A model generated the notes under the pieces. The model saw only the letters and a list, made by a program, of their open reading frames with translations. It searched no databases and was not told the DNA's origin. A DNA stretch of 54,334 nucleotides from Planosporangium mesophilum (GTDB taxonomy: Bacteria > Actinomycetota > Actinomycetes > Mycobacteriales > Micromonosporaceae). The number at the start of each line of letters is the position of its first letter. Positions within the stretch are counted from its first letter, which is position 1. The DNA lies in assembly GCF_016863255.1 (NCBI RefSeq), contig NZ_BOON01000055.1, positions 1 to 54,334 on the forward strand. The letters run 5' to 3'. The translations under genes were made by a program, and so were the position numbers. This document shows, one piece after another, positions 47,122 to 54,304 of the stretch.

Positions 47122-47589
47122 GTGCACAAGCCCATTGACAATGGATCGCCACGGCACGCCGAGAATCCGGGCCGTCTCCGCCGCGGTGCAGGACTGCGCC
47201 TGTTCGCGGTGCTGGCGTTCGCGGTACTGGCGTTGGGCGCTACCGGCGGGGTCGCCTCGGCCCAGGAGGATGATCCTTCGGGATCGCCGTCGGCGGCCAC
47301 GATGCCGACGGCGTCGTCGCCCGCACCCACGCAGTCGCCGTTCCCGACGGCGTCGTCACCGGCACCGACGCAGTCCCCGACACCGACCCCGACACCGACC
47401 ACCCCGACACCGACACCGACCCCGACACCGACCACCCCGGCCCCGACACCCACCGGCGCGCCCGTGACCGGTGGTGGCGGTACGGCAGGGGCCGGCAACA
47501 ACCTCGTGACGCCGCTGAGCGCGCTGGCCCTCGTGGCGATCGCGGGCGGTATCGCCCTGACGAGGCGACACCGGCTGACGGATGAATGA
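47122..47589 (+). CDS. Pro/Thr-rich wall-anchored protein (class F sortase substrate candidate)
   Basis: About 155 residues. A GTG at 47122 after AGGGGG gives a signal peptide (cleavage near SAQ, residue 48). A long Pro/Thr/Ser stretch of degenerate 39-bp and 12-bp repeats follows, as in wall-spanning stalks. The C-terminus has APVTG (an LPxTG-like motif with the first residue changed), GGGG, a hydrophobic helix (about 135-150) and RRHRL. This is a sortase sorting signal in outline. Its stop overlaps the start of the sortase gene by eight bases. It has no folded domain, so it may display a short epitope or act as a spacer. Confidence 0.72.
   Translation: MHKPIDNGSPRHAENPGRLRRGAGLRLFAVLAFAVLALGATGGVASAQEDDPSGSPSAATMPTASSPAPTQSPFPTASSPAPTQSPTPTPTPTTPTPTPTPTPTTPAPTPTGAPVTGGGGTAGAGNNLVTPLSALALVAIAGGIALTRRHRLTDE
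47308..47385 (+). repeat. 39-bp tandem repeat, two diverged units
   Basis: ACGGCGTCGTC begins each unit at 47308 and 47347; the encoded pieces are TASSPAPTQSP-type steps of the stalk. Followed by CCGACACCGACC repeats to about 47450. Confidence 0.7.
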
Positions 47590-48256
47590 TCGCCTCTCGA
47601 GGCTGATTCCTGGCGCAGGCGTGATCGCCATGCTCCTCGCCCTGGCTGCGCTGGTACCCAGCGTCGTCCAACTCGCGGGGGCGCCGGTCACGCCTGGCCT
47701 GCACCAGCCGACCGAAATTGTCCCGCCGACTGCATCCGAAGCGTCGGCGGGACGGTCCGCGCAGCCGTCGTCACGCCGGCGGGCCCAGGTGGCGTTGCCG
47801 AGGTCGGTGCCGGTACGACTGTCCATCCCCACCATCGACGCCCAGTCCACCCTCATCCCGCTCAACCTCAACCCCGACCACACCGTCCAGGTCCCACCCC
47901 TGACCAACCCCGCACAAGCCGGCTGGTACGCCCCCGGACCCACCCCCGGCGAAACCGGCGCCAGCGTCATCCTCGGCCACGTCGACGGCTACGACGAACC
48001 CGGAATCTTCTACCACCTGCGCGACCTACACCCCGGCGACCCCATCCTCATCACCCGCAAAGACGCCACCACCACCCGCTTCACCGTCTACCGCACCGAA
48101 CAGGCACCCAAAACCAACTTCCCCACCACCAAGGTCTACGGCCCCACCACCCGACCCGAACTCCGCCTCATCACCTGCGGCGGCACCTTCGACCGACAAA
48201 CCGGCAACTACCTCGACAACATCATCGTCTTCGCCGCGCTCGCCGGCGCCAGCTGA
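47582..48256 (+). CDS. Class F sortase
   Basis: About 224 residues. One N-terminal membrane helix (about 12-32), a disordered spacer, then the sortase barrel: RLSIPTIDAQSTLIPL, ILGHVDG (catalytic His), ITCGGTFDRQTGNYLDN (catalytic Cys) and the C-terminal strand with VVFA-type end. Class F is recognised by LITCGG. It attaches proteins to peptidoglycan. The ATG at 47582 overlaps the stalk-protein gene by eight bases, so the two are co-translated. Codon use changes sharply near 47850: the last 400 bases prefer C or A at third positions while the first 270 resemble neighbours. That suggests the barrel was acquired or converted. Confidence 0.92.
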   Translation: MNDRLSRLIPGAGVIAMLLALAALVPSVVQLAGAPVTPGLHQPTEIVPPTASEASAGRSAQPSSRRRAQVALPRSVPVRLSIPTIDAQSTLIPLNLNPDHTVQVPPLTNPAQAGWYAPGPTPGETGASVILGHVDGYDEPGIFYHLRDLHPGDPILITRKDATTTRFTVYRTEQAPKTNFPTTKVYGPTTRPELRLITCGGTFDRQTGNYLDNIIVFAALAGAS

Positions 48257-48261
48257 CCGTC

Positions 48262-48303
48262 GCAGCCGGTTCGGAGCAGCCGGTTCGGAGCAGCCGGTTC
48301 AGA
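48262..48303 (-). repeat. 14-bp tandem repeat, three units around the LLM stop codon
   Basis: GCAGCCGGTTCGGA at 48262-48275 and 48276-48289; a third copy (48290-48303) with G to A at 48301 supplies the TGA stop of the minus-strand oxidoreductase. Confidence 0.9.
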
Positions 48304-49186
48304 GCAACTCTCGGACGGCATCCAGAACCCGCCAGTGCCGGTCGAAGTCCTCGCGGTCGTCGGCGTCGAAGTCGTCGCTGTCCAGGACGAGATGCGTCGG
48401 GTTGAGCGAGCGCAGCCGGTGCAGGTCGTCGGAGATCTGGTGCAGGTCGCCCTCTCCGGTACGGCGCGCGGCCTCCGGTACCGCCCGGTCCCTCAATCTG
48501 ATCTTGACCCGTGGCGCCAGCGCTGGTACGTCTCGCCCCACGTTCACGGCGGCCTGCCGCAGCAGCGGTAGGCCCTCGTGCTCCAGCCAGCCCACGTTGA
48601 CGTCGAGGGGGTGCCACGCCGTACCGAAGCGCACCGCGCGGCGGATCGCCGGCCAGCTCTGGCCGCCGACCCAGATCGGCGGATACGGGCGCTGTACCGG
48701 CAGCGGACCGGTGTGCACCTCGGCGAACGAGACGTACTCGCCTTCGAACGACGCGACCTCGTGGGTCCACGTCGTGATCATGGCTGCCAGGTACTCGTCG
48801 GTGAGCCGGCCGCGCTGTTCGAACGGTACGGACAGCGCCCGGTACTCCTCGGCCGCCCAGCCGGTGCCCACTCCGAAGATCAACCGACCGCCGCTCAGCT
48901 GGTCCAGGTTCGCCACCATCCGCGCGGTCAGGAGCGGGTGGCGGTAAGGCACGATGGCCACGGTGGTGCCGAGCTCGAGCCTGGTGATGGGCGCCAGCCA
49001 GGCCAGCGCGGTGAACGGTTCGTAGAACGGCGTGGGGTAGACGGCGTACACGTCGGGGGTCACGGCGACGTGGTCGGAGAGCATCGCGATGTCGAAGCCG
49101 GCGCTCTCCGCCCGCGCGGCCCAGGCCCGCAGGCTGTCCGGGCCGGCCGGGGCACCGAAGTTGACGACGTTCACGCCGAGCTTCAT
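48299..49186 (-). CDS. LLM-class F420-dependent oxidoreductase (TIGR03619-like)
   Basis: About 295 residues. MKLGVNVVNFGAPAGPDSL, AESAGFDIAMLSDH, the GGRLIFGVGTGWAAEEY block and DLHQISDDLHRL at the end fit this F420 family. Length normal. ATG at 49186 has GGAG seven bases upstream. Substrate not predictable. The stop codon is inside the third 14-bp repeat. Convergent with the sortase gene. Confidence 0.9.
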   Translation of the reverse strand: MKLGVNVVNFGAPAGPDSLRAWAARAESAGFDIAMLSDHVAVTPDVYAVYPTPFYEPFTALAWLAPITRLELGTTVAIVPYRHPLLTARMVANLDQLSGGRLIFGVGTGWAAEEYRALSVPFEQRGRLTDEYLAAMITTWTHEVASFEGEYVSFAEVHTGPLPVQRPYPPIWVGGQSWPAIRRAVRFGTAWHPLDVNVGWLEHEGLPLLRQAAVNVGRDVPALAPRVKIRLRDRAVPEAARRTGEGDLHQISDDLHRLRSLNPTHLVLDSDDFDADDREDFDRHWRVLDAVRELL

Positions 49187-49279
49187 GAGCCGCTCCGCAG
49201 CAATCTGTTGGCGCCCGGCGGTTCACCTACCCACGTCCGGCGGTCACCTATCCGGGTACGGGAAAGTCGGGGAACCCGC

Positions 49280-49501
49280 CTACAGCGACGGGCGGCTCGG
49301 CGACATCGCGGTGATGTTGATCTGGTTGTGCTGGCAGACCGGACCGAGCCGGGCCGGTACCGGCACCTGGCTGGTCTCGTCCGGCGGCGTGACCCAGAGC
49401 GACGAGGAATCGACGCCCTCGTACCCACCTCCGGTCGCCGAAAACCCGCCGTCCGCCTCTTGCTCGCCTCTCCGCGATCGTGGAGACGGTCCCGCCGCCA
49501 C
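49280..49501 (-). CDS. Possible small protein (73 residues)
   Basis: Not recognised. The second half has actinomycete-like codon use and reads SLWVTPPDETSQVPVPARLG, PVCQHNQINITAMSP, with no low-complexity. It may be a short secreted or regulatory protein, or the decayed end of a larger gene. It lies 93 bases upstream of the LLM oxidoreductase on the same strand. No clear ribosome binding site. The opposite strand has a comparable open frame, so I give it low confidence. Confidence 0.3.
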   Translation of the reverse strand: MAAGPSPRSRRGEQEADGGFSATGGGYEGVDSSSLWVTPPDETSQVPVPARLGPVCQHNQINITAMSPSRPSL

Positions 49502-49520
49502 CGCCGCCCACCGGCGCCGA

Positions 49521-49526
49521 TACGAT
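49521..49526 (+). promoter_or_regulatory. -10 element TACGAT, leaderless promoter
   Basis: Eight bases before the ATG at 49535; no ribosome binding site and no clear -35. Confidence 0.4.
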
Positions 49527-49534
49527 CGGCCACG

Positions 49535-50215
49535 ATGGAGCGAGCACCGTTGTCCGACGCCCTGCTGTCCGACACCCTGTTGTCCGACGCCCTGTTGTCC
49601 GACACCCTGTTGTCAGCCGCCGTGGCGGCGCCCGGTTTCATGCCCGACGACGAGGGCCTTGCCCTGTACCAGGCCGCGCTGGCCGTCACGGCCGACGGCC
49701 CGCTGCTGGAGGTCGGCAGCTACCTCGGCAAGTCGACGCTGTACCTGGCCGCGGCCGCCCGGGAGCGCGGTACCCAGGTCGTCACCGTCGACCACCACCG
49801 CGGCTCCGAGGAGCACCAGCCCGGCTGGGAGTACCACGACCCGGACCTGGTCGACCCGCAGGCCGGCCGGATCGACACGCTGCCCGGCTTCCGCCGTACC
49901 ATCGCCGCCGCCGACGCGGAGGACCTGGTGGTCGCGGTCGTGGCCCGGTCCGAGACCCTGGCCGCGCTGTGGCAGCGGCCCGTCGCGTTCGTCTTCCTCG
50001 ACGGCAGCCACACCGACGAGTCCGCCCAACGTGACCTCGCCTGCTGGACCCCGCACCTGACGGTCGGCGGCGTCCTCGCCATCCACGACGTCTTCCCCGA
50101 CCCCGCCGACGGCGGCCAGGCACCGTACCGCGTCTATCTGAAGGCCATGGCCTCCGGCGCGTTCACCGAACTGCCCGGCTGCGGTTCGCTGCGGCTACTG
50201 CGCCGCGGCCGCTGA
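49535..50215 (+). CDS. Class I SAM-dependent methyltransferase (Methyltransf_24 type)
   Basis: About 226 residues. After a LLSDA/LLSDT repeat (15-bp units) the domain starts near residue 45 with LLEVGSYLGKSTLYLAAAARE (SAM loop), then VVTVDHHRGSEEHQPG, VAFVFLDGSHTDESAQRDL and GGVLAIHDVFPD. The last two are typical of small-molecule O-methyltransferase-like proteins. It faces the toroid-methyltransferase-glycosyltransferase operon tail to tail, and may act on the same product. Confidence 0.85.
   Translation: MERAPLSDALLSDTLLSDALLSDTLLSAAVAAPGFMPDDEGLALYQAALAVTADGPLLEVGSYLGKSTLYLAAAARERGTQVVTVDHHRGSEEHQPGWEYHDPDLVDPQAGRIDTLPGFRRTIAAADAEDLVVAVVARSETLAALWQRPVAFVFLDGSHTDESAQRDLACWTPHLTVGGVLAIHDVFPDPADGGQAPYRVYLKAMASGAFTELPGCGSLRLLRRGR
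49550..49617 (+). repeat. 15-bp tandem repeat, four and a half units
   Basis: TTGTCCGACGCCCTG and TTGTCCGACACCCTG alternate, encoding LSDAL and LSDTL. Confidence 0.92.
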
Positions 50216-50263
50216 TTCCTACCGCGGCGTCTTCCTACCGCGGCGTCCTCCTACCGCGGCGTC
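50216..50263. repeat. 16-bp tandem repeat, three units between convergent genes
   Basis: TTCCTACCGCGGCGTC at 50216-50231 and 50232-50247, with a first-base change at 50248-50263. It fills the whole gap between the methyltransferase stop and the toroid gene stop; a partial fourth copy carries the latter. Confidence 0.92.
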
Positions 50264-51376
50264 CTACTGCGGTTCGGCTGCGCCCCGGGTTTCAGTCACG
50301 CCTTTCCCGACAGCGCCGCAGCGCAGTTCGGGTGGGCACACGCCGCCGATCTCGACGCCCACGGGCAGGTCGGTACCCCGGAAGATCCCGCTTCTGGGGT
50401 GCGCGCCGTGCAGCGCGTCCACGGCGAGTACGACCGCCGCGCCGGTCCAGGTGGTCCGCTCCACCGGCCAGCGGACGTGGTCGTCGAGGACCAGCCCGGT
50501 CCAGTACGACCCGTCGTCCTCGCGCAGGTGCTGCATCGCGGCGACGACCTCGGCCGCCGCGTCCGGCTCGCCCACCGCGTCCAGGGCGAGGGCCAGCTCG
50601 CAGGTCTCGGCCCCGGTCACCCAGGGACGGTCGGCGACGCAGCGCGCACCCATCCCCGGTACCACGAACTCGTGCCACCGCTGCCGCAGCCGGTCCCGTC
50701 CGTCGTCGCCGCGGACCGGGCCGCCGAGCACCGGGTAGTACCAGTCCATCGAGTAGCGCGCCTTGTCCGCGAAGGCCTCCGGGTGGTGGCGTACCGCGTG
50801 GGCCAGCCAACCGGCGGCCAACTCCCAGTCCGGCTGGGGGTCGCCGAGCCGGTCGGCGATCGCAACCCCGCAGCGCAGCGCCTGGTAGATGCTGGAGCAT
50901 CCGGTCAGCAGCGCGACCCGGTCGCTCGCGCCGGCCCCGTCGACGGCCCACCACACCGCACCGGACGCGGCCTGCTGGCCGACGACGAAGTCCAGGGCGC
51001 GCCGGACCGTCGGCCACATCCGGGCCAGGAACGCCTCGTCGCCGCTCGCCAGCCAGTGGTGCCAGCAGCCGACCGCCACGTACGCGCTGTGGTTGGTCTC
51101 CCCGATCGGATCGGCGACGACCCCCTGACGGTACCGTGACGCCCAGGTACCGTCGGGCCGCTGGGCATGGCGCAGCCAGTCGTACGCGGCGCGCGCCGCT
51201 TCCGGCCGGCCGCCCACGTCCAGCGCCATCGCGGCCTCGACGTGGTCCCACGGGTCGACCTCGCCGCCGGGGAACCAGGGGATGGCACCGGACGGCTCCT
51301 GGGCGGCGGCGATGCTCGCCACCGTGGCGAGGACCGCGTCGGCGGTGAGCACACCGGGCAGTTCGGGGACCGTCAT
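50264..51376 (-). CDS. Prenyltransferase/squalene-cyclase-like alpha/alpha-toroid protein
   Basis: About 370 residues. Helical pairs with repeated QxxDGxW-type motifs: AAQEPSGAIPWF, HAQRPDGTWASRY, LREDDGSYWTG. Such domains occur in terpene cyclases and protein prenyltransferases; catalytic Asp motifs are not obvious. Exact role unknown, perhaps glycan- or lipid-binding. ATG at 51376 overlaps the stop of the methyltransferase gene (ATGA). It is last of the three-gene minus-strand operon with GT4 and methyltransferase. Confidence 0.78.
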   Translation of the reverse strand: MTVPELPGVLTADAVLATVASIAAAQEPSGAIPWFPGGEVDPWDHVEAAMALDVGGRPEAARAAYDWLRHAQRPDGTWASRYRQGVVADPIGETNHSAYVAVGCWHHWLASGDEAFLARMWPTVRRALDFVVGQQAASGAVWWAVDGAGASDRVALLTGCSSIYQALRCGVAIADRLGDPQPDWELAAGWLAHAVRHHPEAFADKARYSMDWYYPVLGGPVRGDDGRDRLRQRWHEFVVPGMGARCVADRPWVTGAETCELALALDAVGEPDAAAEVVAAMQHLREDDGSYWTGLVLDDHVRWPVERTTWTGAAVVLAVDALHGAHPRSGIFRGTDLPVGVEIGGVCPPELRCGAVGKGVTETRGAAEPQ

Positions 51377-52152
51377 CGCCGGCTGCTCGCCGGCACTTCG
51401 TCGACGGCCAGCCGGTCCTCGGCCGGATTCTGGTCCGCAGTCACGGTGTCGCGGCGCAGGTACAGCACGACGCTCTTGCCGATGACCGGGTTGAGCCCGC
51501 GCTCCAGCGTCCGGGTCAGCCAGGGACGAGCGGTGATGTCCCAGACCAGTAGGCGGTGGTAAGCCCGTACGACCGCCGCGTCCCGGTCGGTGCCGACCGC
51601 GCACTTGAGCCACCAGTACGGGCTGTGCAGGGCGTGCGCGTACCCCTTGCCCGTCACGGTCAGTCCGGCCGCAGTCAGCTTCCCGGCCAGCTCGTGGGCG
51701 CGGTAGATCCGTACGTGGCCGCCCTCGTTGGCGTGGTACTCGTCGGACAGCGCCCAGCACACCCGCTCCGGGAACCAGCGCGGCACCGTGACGGCGGCCA
51801 GCCCGCCGGGCCGGAGCACCCGGGTCAGCTCCGCCATGGCGGCGGTGTCGTCGGGGATGTGCTCGAGGACCTCGGAGGCGATGATCCGGTCGAAGCTGTG
51901 GTCCGGGAACGGCAGTCGCAGCAGGTCGCCGCGGACCGCGGTGGCCGTCGCGCCGGCCGGCGCCTCGCCGGCAAGCTCCATCGCCCCGAGCCACTCCCGG
52001 GTGGTGGCGAGGTCGCGGGCGTTCAGGTCGAGCGCGACGACGTGGGCGCCGCGCCGGTACGCCTCGAAGGAGTGGCGGCCCTCCCCACAGCCCAGGTCGA
52101 GGACCCGCATCCCCGGCCGTACGTCGAGCCGGTCGTAGTCGATGGTCAGCAC
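51373..52152 (-). CDS. Class I SAM-dependent methyltransferase (Methyltransf_11 type)
   Basis: About 259 residues. VLDLGCGEGRHSFEAYRRGAH, the ALDLN acidic strand, LPFPDHSFDRIIASEVLEHI and LRPGGLAAVTVP identify the SAM fold. The C-terminal half has HVRIYRAHELAGKLTAAGL and a SPYWWLKC stretch. GTG at 52152 with GGAGG upstream; seven-base overlap with the glycosyltransferase. Substrate unknown, perhaps the product of the glycosyltransferase. Confidence 0.9.
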   Translation of the reverse strand: MLTIDYDRLDVRPGMRVLDLGCGEGRHSFEAYRRGAHVVALDLNARDLATTREWLGAMELAGEAPAGATATAVRGDLLRLPFPDHSFDRIIASEVLEHIPDDTAAMAELTRVLRPGGLAAVTVPRWFPERVCWALSDEYHANEGGHVRIYRAHELAGKLTAAGLTVTGKGYAHALHSPYWWLKCAVGTDRDAAVVRAYHRLLVWDITARPWLTRTLERGLNPVIGKSVVLYLRRDTVTADQNPAEDRLAVDEVPASSRR

Positions 52153-53549
52153 ACGGTCCCCGTTCCTCCGGCCGCGGCGGTCGGTTCGGCCGCGACCACC
52201 TCGCCTCTGGTCGCCTCGCCTCTGGTCGCCGCGACCCCGGTCGCCTCGGCCGCGATCGCCTCGGCGTACCACTCGGCGGTGAGCGTGGCGGTGCGGCGCC
52301 ACGTGAAGCGCTCCACCACCCGGCTGCGGCCGGCGGCGCCCAGCCGCTGCCGCAGCGGGGCGTCGTCGAGAAGCCGGCCCACCGCGCCGGCCAGGGCGTC
52401 GGGATCGCCAGCCGGTACGTGCAGCGCCGCGTGCCCGTCCGGGCCGGCCACCTCGGGCAACGCCCCCGCCGTGGTGACGACGAGCGGCGTGCCGCAGGCC
52501 ATCGCCTCGACCGCCGGCAGCGAGAACCCCTCGTACCGGGAGGGCACGACCGCCACCTGGGCAGACCGGAACAGGTCGGCCAGCTCCCCGTCTGATAGGC
52601 CGGAGACGAACCGCACGGTGCCGGCCAGGCCCAGCCGGTTGATGGTCCGGTCGGCCGCGCCGCCGGGGCGCAGGGTACCGACCACGACCAGCGCGACCGG
52701 CCGCTCGGTACGTAGCTTCGCCACCGCCTCGATGAGGTCGTCGAGCCCCTTGAGTGGCACGTCCGCGCTGGCGACGGTCACGATCCGGCCGGCGACTCGG
52801 GCTTGCTCACCGACCGGGCGGAAGGTCTCCTCGTCGACGCCGACGCCGATGACCCGCAGGCGCTCGGGCGCGACCCCGAACGCCTGGACGATCTCGTCCT
52901 TCGACGCGTCCGAGACGGTGGTGATCCACTCCATTCGGCGGGCGACGCGGCCCTGCATCCGGCAGAACGCGTACCAGCGGCGCAGGGACAGCCGCCGCTG
53001 CCAGGTGCTCGCGGCGGCCAGTTCCAGGTCGCGGTCGACCGTGATGGGATGGTGGATGGTGGCGACGACGGGGACGCCGCGCCCGGGCAGCCGGATCTCT
53101 CGCCGACCCAGCCCTCGCCGGCCCAGCCCCCGCAGGCCCAGCCCCCGCAGGCCCAGCAGCCCGTAGCCGAGGCTCTGGTTGTCGTGGACGACGTCGAACT
53201 CGGACAACCGGCGGCGCAGGTGCGACCAGGCGCGCAGGGAGAAGGTCAGCGGCTCGGGGAACGCGCCGGTACACATGGCGGTCCACTCCAGAACGTCCAC
53301 TGCGGAGCGGAACTCCGACAGGCGCGGCGCGCGGAACGGGTCCGGCTCGCGGTAGAGGTCCAGACTGGGCAGGCAGGTCAGCCGGACGCCGTCGTCCAGG
53401 ACGGGTAGCGGCGGGCCGGAGAAGACCTCGACGTGGTGGCCCAGCCGTACCAGCTCTCGGGACAGGTGACGGACGTAGATGCCCTGGCCGCCGCTGTGGG
53501 GCTTGCTCCGGTAGGACAGCAGGGCCACGCGCAGTGGGGCCTGGGTCAC
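52146..53549 (-). CDS. GT4-family glycosyltransferase
   Basis: About 467 residues, GT-B fold. N-terminal RVALLSYRSKPHSGGQGIYV and ELVRLGHHVEVFSG, then the C-terminal nucleotide-sugar lobe with VASADVPLKGLDDLIEAV, PSRYEGFSLPAVEAMACGTP and a conserved EGF..E motif. A retaining transferase, sugar donor unknown. GTG start directly downstream (six bases) of TAGGGT, suggesting leaderless translation. The middle has a GLRGLGLRGLG repeat and the C-terminus an ATRGE repeat, both made by 15-bp units. Confidence 0.9.
   Translation of the reverse strand: MTQAPLRVALLSYRSKPHSGGQGIYVRHLSRELVRLGHHVEVFSGPPLPVLDDGVRLTCLPSLDLYREPDPFRAPRLSEFRSAVDVLEWTAMCTGAFPEPLTFSLRAWSHLRRRLSEFDVVHDNQSLGYGLLGLRGLGLRGLGRRGLGRREIRLPGRGVPVVATIHHPITVDRDLELAAASTWQRRLSLRRWYAFCRMQGRVARRMEWITTVSDASKDEIVQAFGVAPERLRVIGVGVDEETFRPVGEQARVAGRIVTVASADVPLKGLDDLIEAVAKLRTERPVALVVVGTLRPGGAADRTINRLGLAGTVRFVSGLSDGELADLFRSAQVAVVPSRYEGFSLPAVEAMACGTPLVVTTAGALPEVAGPDGHAALHVPAGDPDALAGAVGRLLDDAPLRQRLGAAGRSRVVERFTWRRTATLTAEWYAEAIAAEATGVAATRGEATRGEVVAAEPTAAAGGTGTVC
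52200..52229 (-). repeat. 15-bp tandem repeat, two units, end of GT4 gene
   Basis: CTCGCCTCTGGTCGC twice, encoding ATRGE steps. Confidence 0.85.
53106..53165 (-). repeat. 15-bp tandem repeat, about four units, inside GT4 gene
   Basis: GCCCAGCCCCCGCAG (53121-53135 and 53136-53150 identical, flanking copies diverged) encodes LRGLG steps in the linker before the strand VPVVATIHHP. Confidence 0.88.
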
Positions 53550-53555
53550 TTGCTG

Positions 53556-53561
53556 ACCCTA
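53556..53561 (-). promoter_or_regulatory. -10 element TAGGGT, leaderless promoter of the GT4 operon
   Basis: On the minus strand, six bases before the GTG at 53549; no ribosome binding site. Confidence 0.45.
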
Positions 53562-53800
53562 GCGGCGAGTGACGTGGGGACGCACGCGGTGGCGCTCACC
53601 GGCGCTCCGCCGACCGTACGATGATTAATGGTCATCTCCTCCCCGCGCGCAAAGGTATCGACCTCTACCCGCCGGTAACAATACGTCGTGATCGGACACA
53701 CCCCGACGCGGGCGGCCGTCAACGTTTGTCGGCGGGCCACAGCGGTACGGGTAAGGGCGGTACGGGTACAGGAAACACGTTGAAGGAGGCTGCCGTCGAA

Positions 53801-54304
53801 GTGAACGTGAACGATGTACTCATCGAGACGTTCGACCGGATCCCGGAGCACGTCCGGTCCGCGGTCGAGGGGCTCACGCCGGAGCAGCTGGGGTGGTCAC
53901 CGGCGCCGGGCACCAACTCGATCGGCTGGCTCGTGTGGCACCTCACCCGGGTACAGGACCACCACGTCGCCGAGCTGCTCGGCCGGGACCAGGTGTGGGC
54001 GGAGGGTGAGTGGGCGGCCCGCTTCGGGCTCGGCGCCGACCCGTCCAACACCGGCTACGGCCACTCCCCCGGGCAGGTCGAACAGGTCCGTCCGGACGGC
54101 CCCGAGGTCCTCGTGGAGTACTACGACGCCGTCCACGCGCGTACCCGGGACTTCCTGCGCGGCCTCAAGTCGGACGATCTCGACCGGGTCGTCGACAAGC
54201 GGTGGGATCCACCGGTGACCCTCGGCGTCCGACTGGTGAGCATCGCCGACGACGACATCCAGCACGCCGGCCAGGCGGCCTACGTCCGCGGCCTGCTGAC
54301 GTGA
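53801..54304 (+). CDS. DinB-family protein (mycothiol transferase-like)
   Basis: About 167 residues, four-helix DinB fold. Metal-binding histidines are visible in WLVWHLTRVQDHHV (near residues 45-55) and in DDIQHAGQAAYVRGLL at the C-terminus. Members include mycothiol S-transferases and resistance-related enzymes; the reaction here is unknown. GTG at 53801; GAAGGAGG lies about 12 bases upstream, a rather long spacing. TTG at 53780 is not favoured. Confidence 0.85.
   Translation: MNVNDVLIETFDRIPEHVRSAVEGLTPEQLGWSPAPGTNSIGWLVWHLTRVQDHHVAELLGRDQVWAEGEWAARFGLGADPSNTGYGHSPGQVEQVRPDGPEVLVEYYDAVHARTRDFLRGLKSDDLDRVVDKRWDPPVTLGVRLVSIADDDIQHAGQAAYVRGLLT

Larger units (their letters stand above)
49187..49534. 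other. Intergenic region, LLM oxidoreductase / methyltransferase
   Basis: 348 bases. Only the doubtful frame at 49280-49501 and, at the right end, a leaderless -10 element for the following gene are seen. Confidence 0.5.

Noticed and set aside
47308-47450. CCGACACC repeats as a DNA element or origin
   Set aside because: They encode the Pro/Thr stalk in frame and need no other explanation.
49183-49689. 168-codon minus-strand frame over the methyltransferase start
   Set aside because: It reads the 15-bp repeat in antisense and ends in Arg/Ser-rich nonsense.
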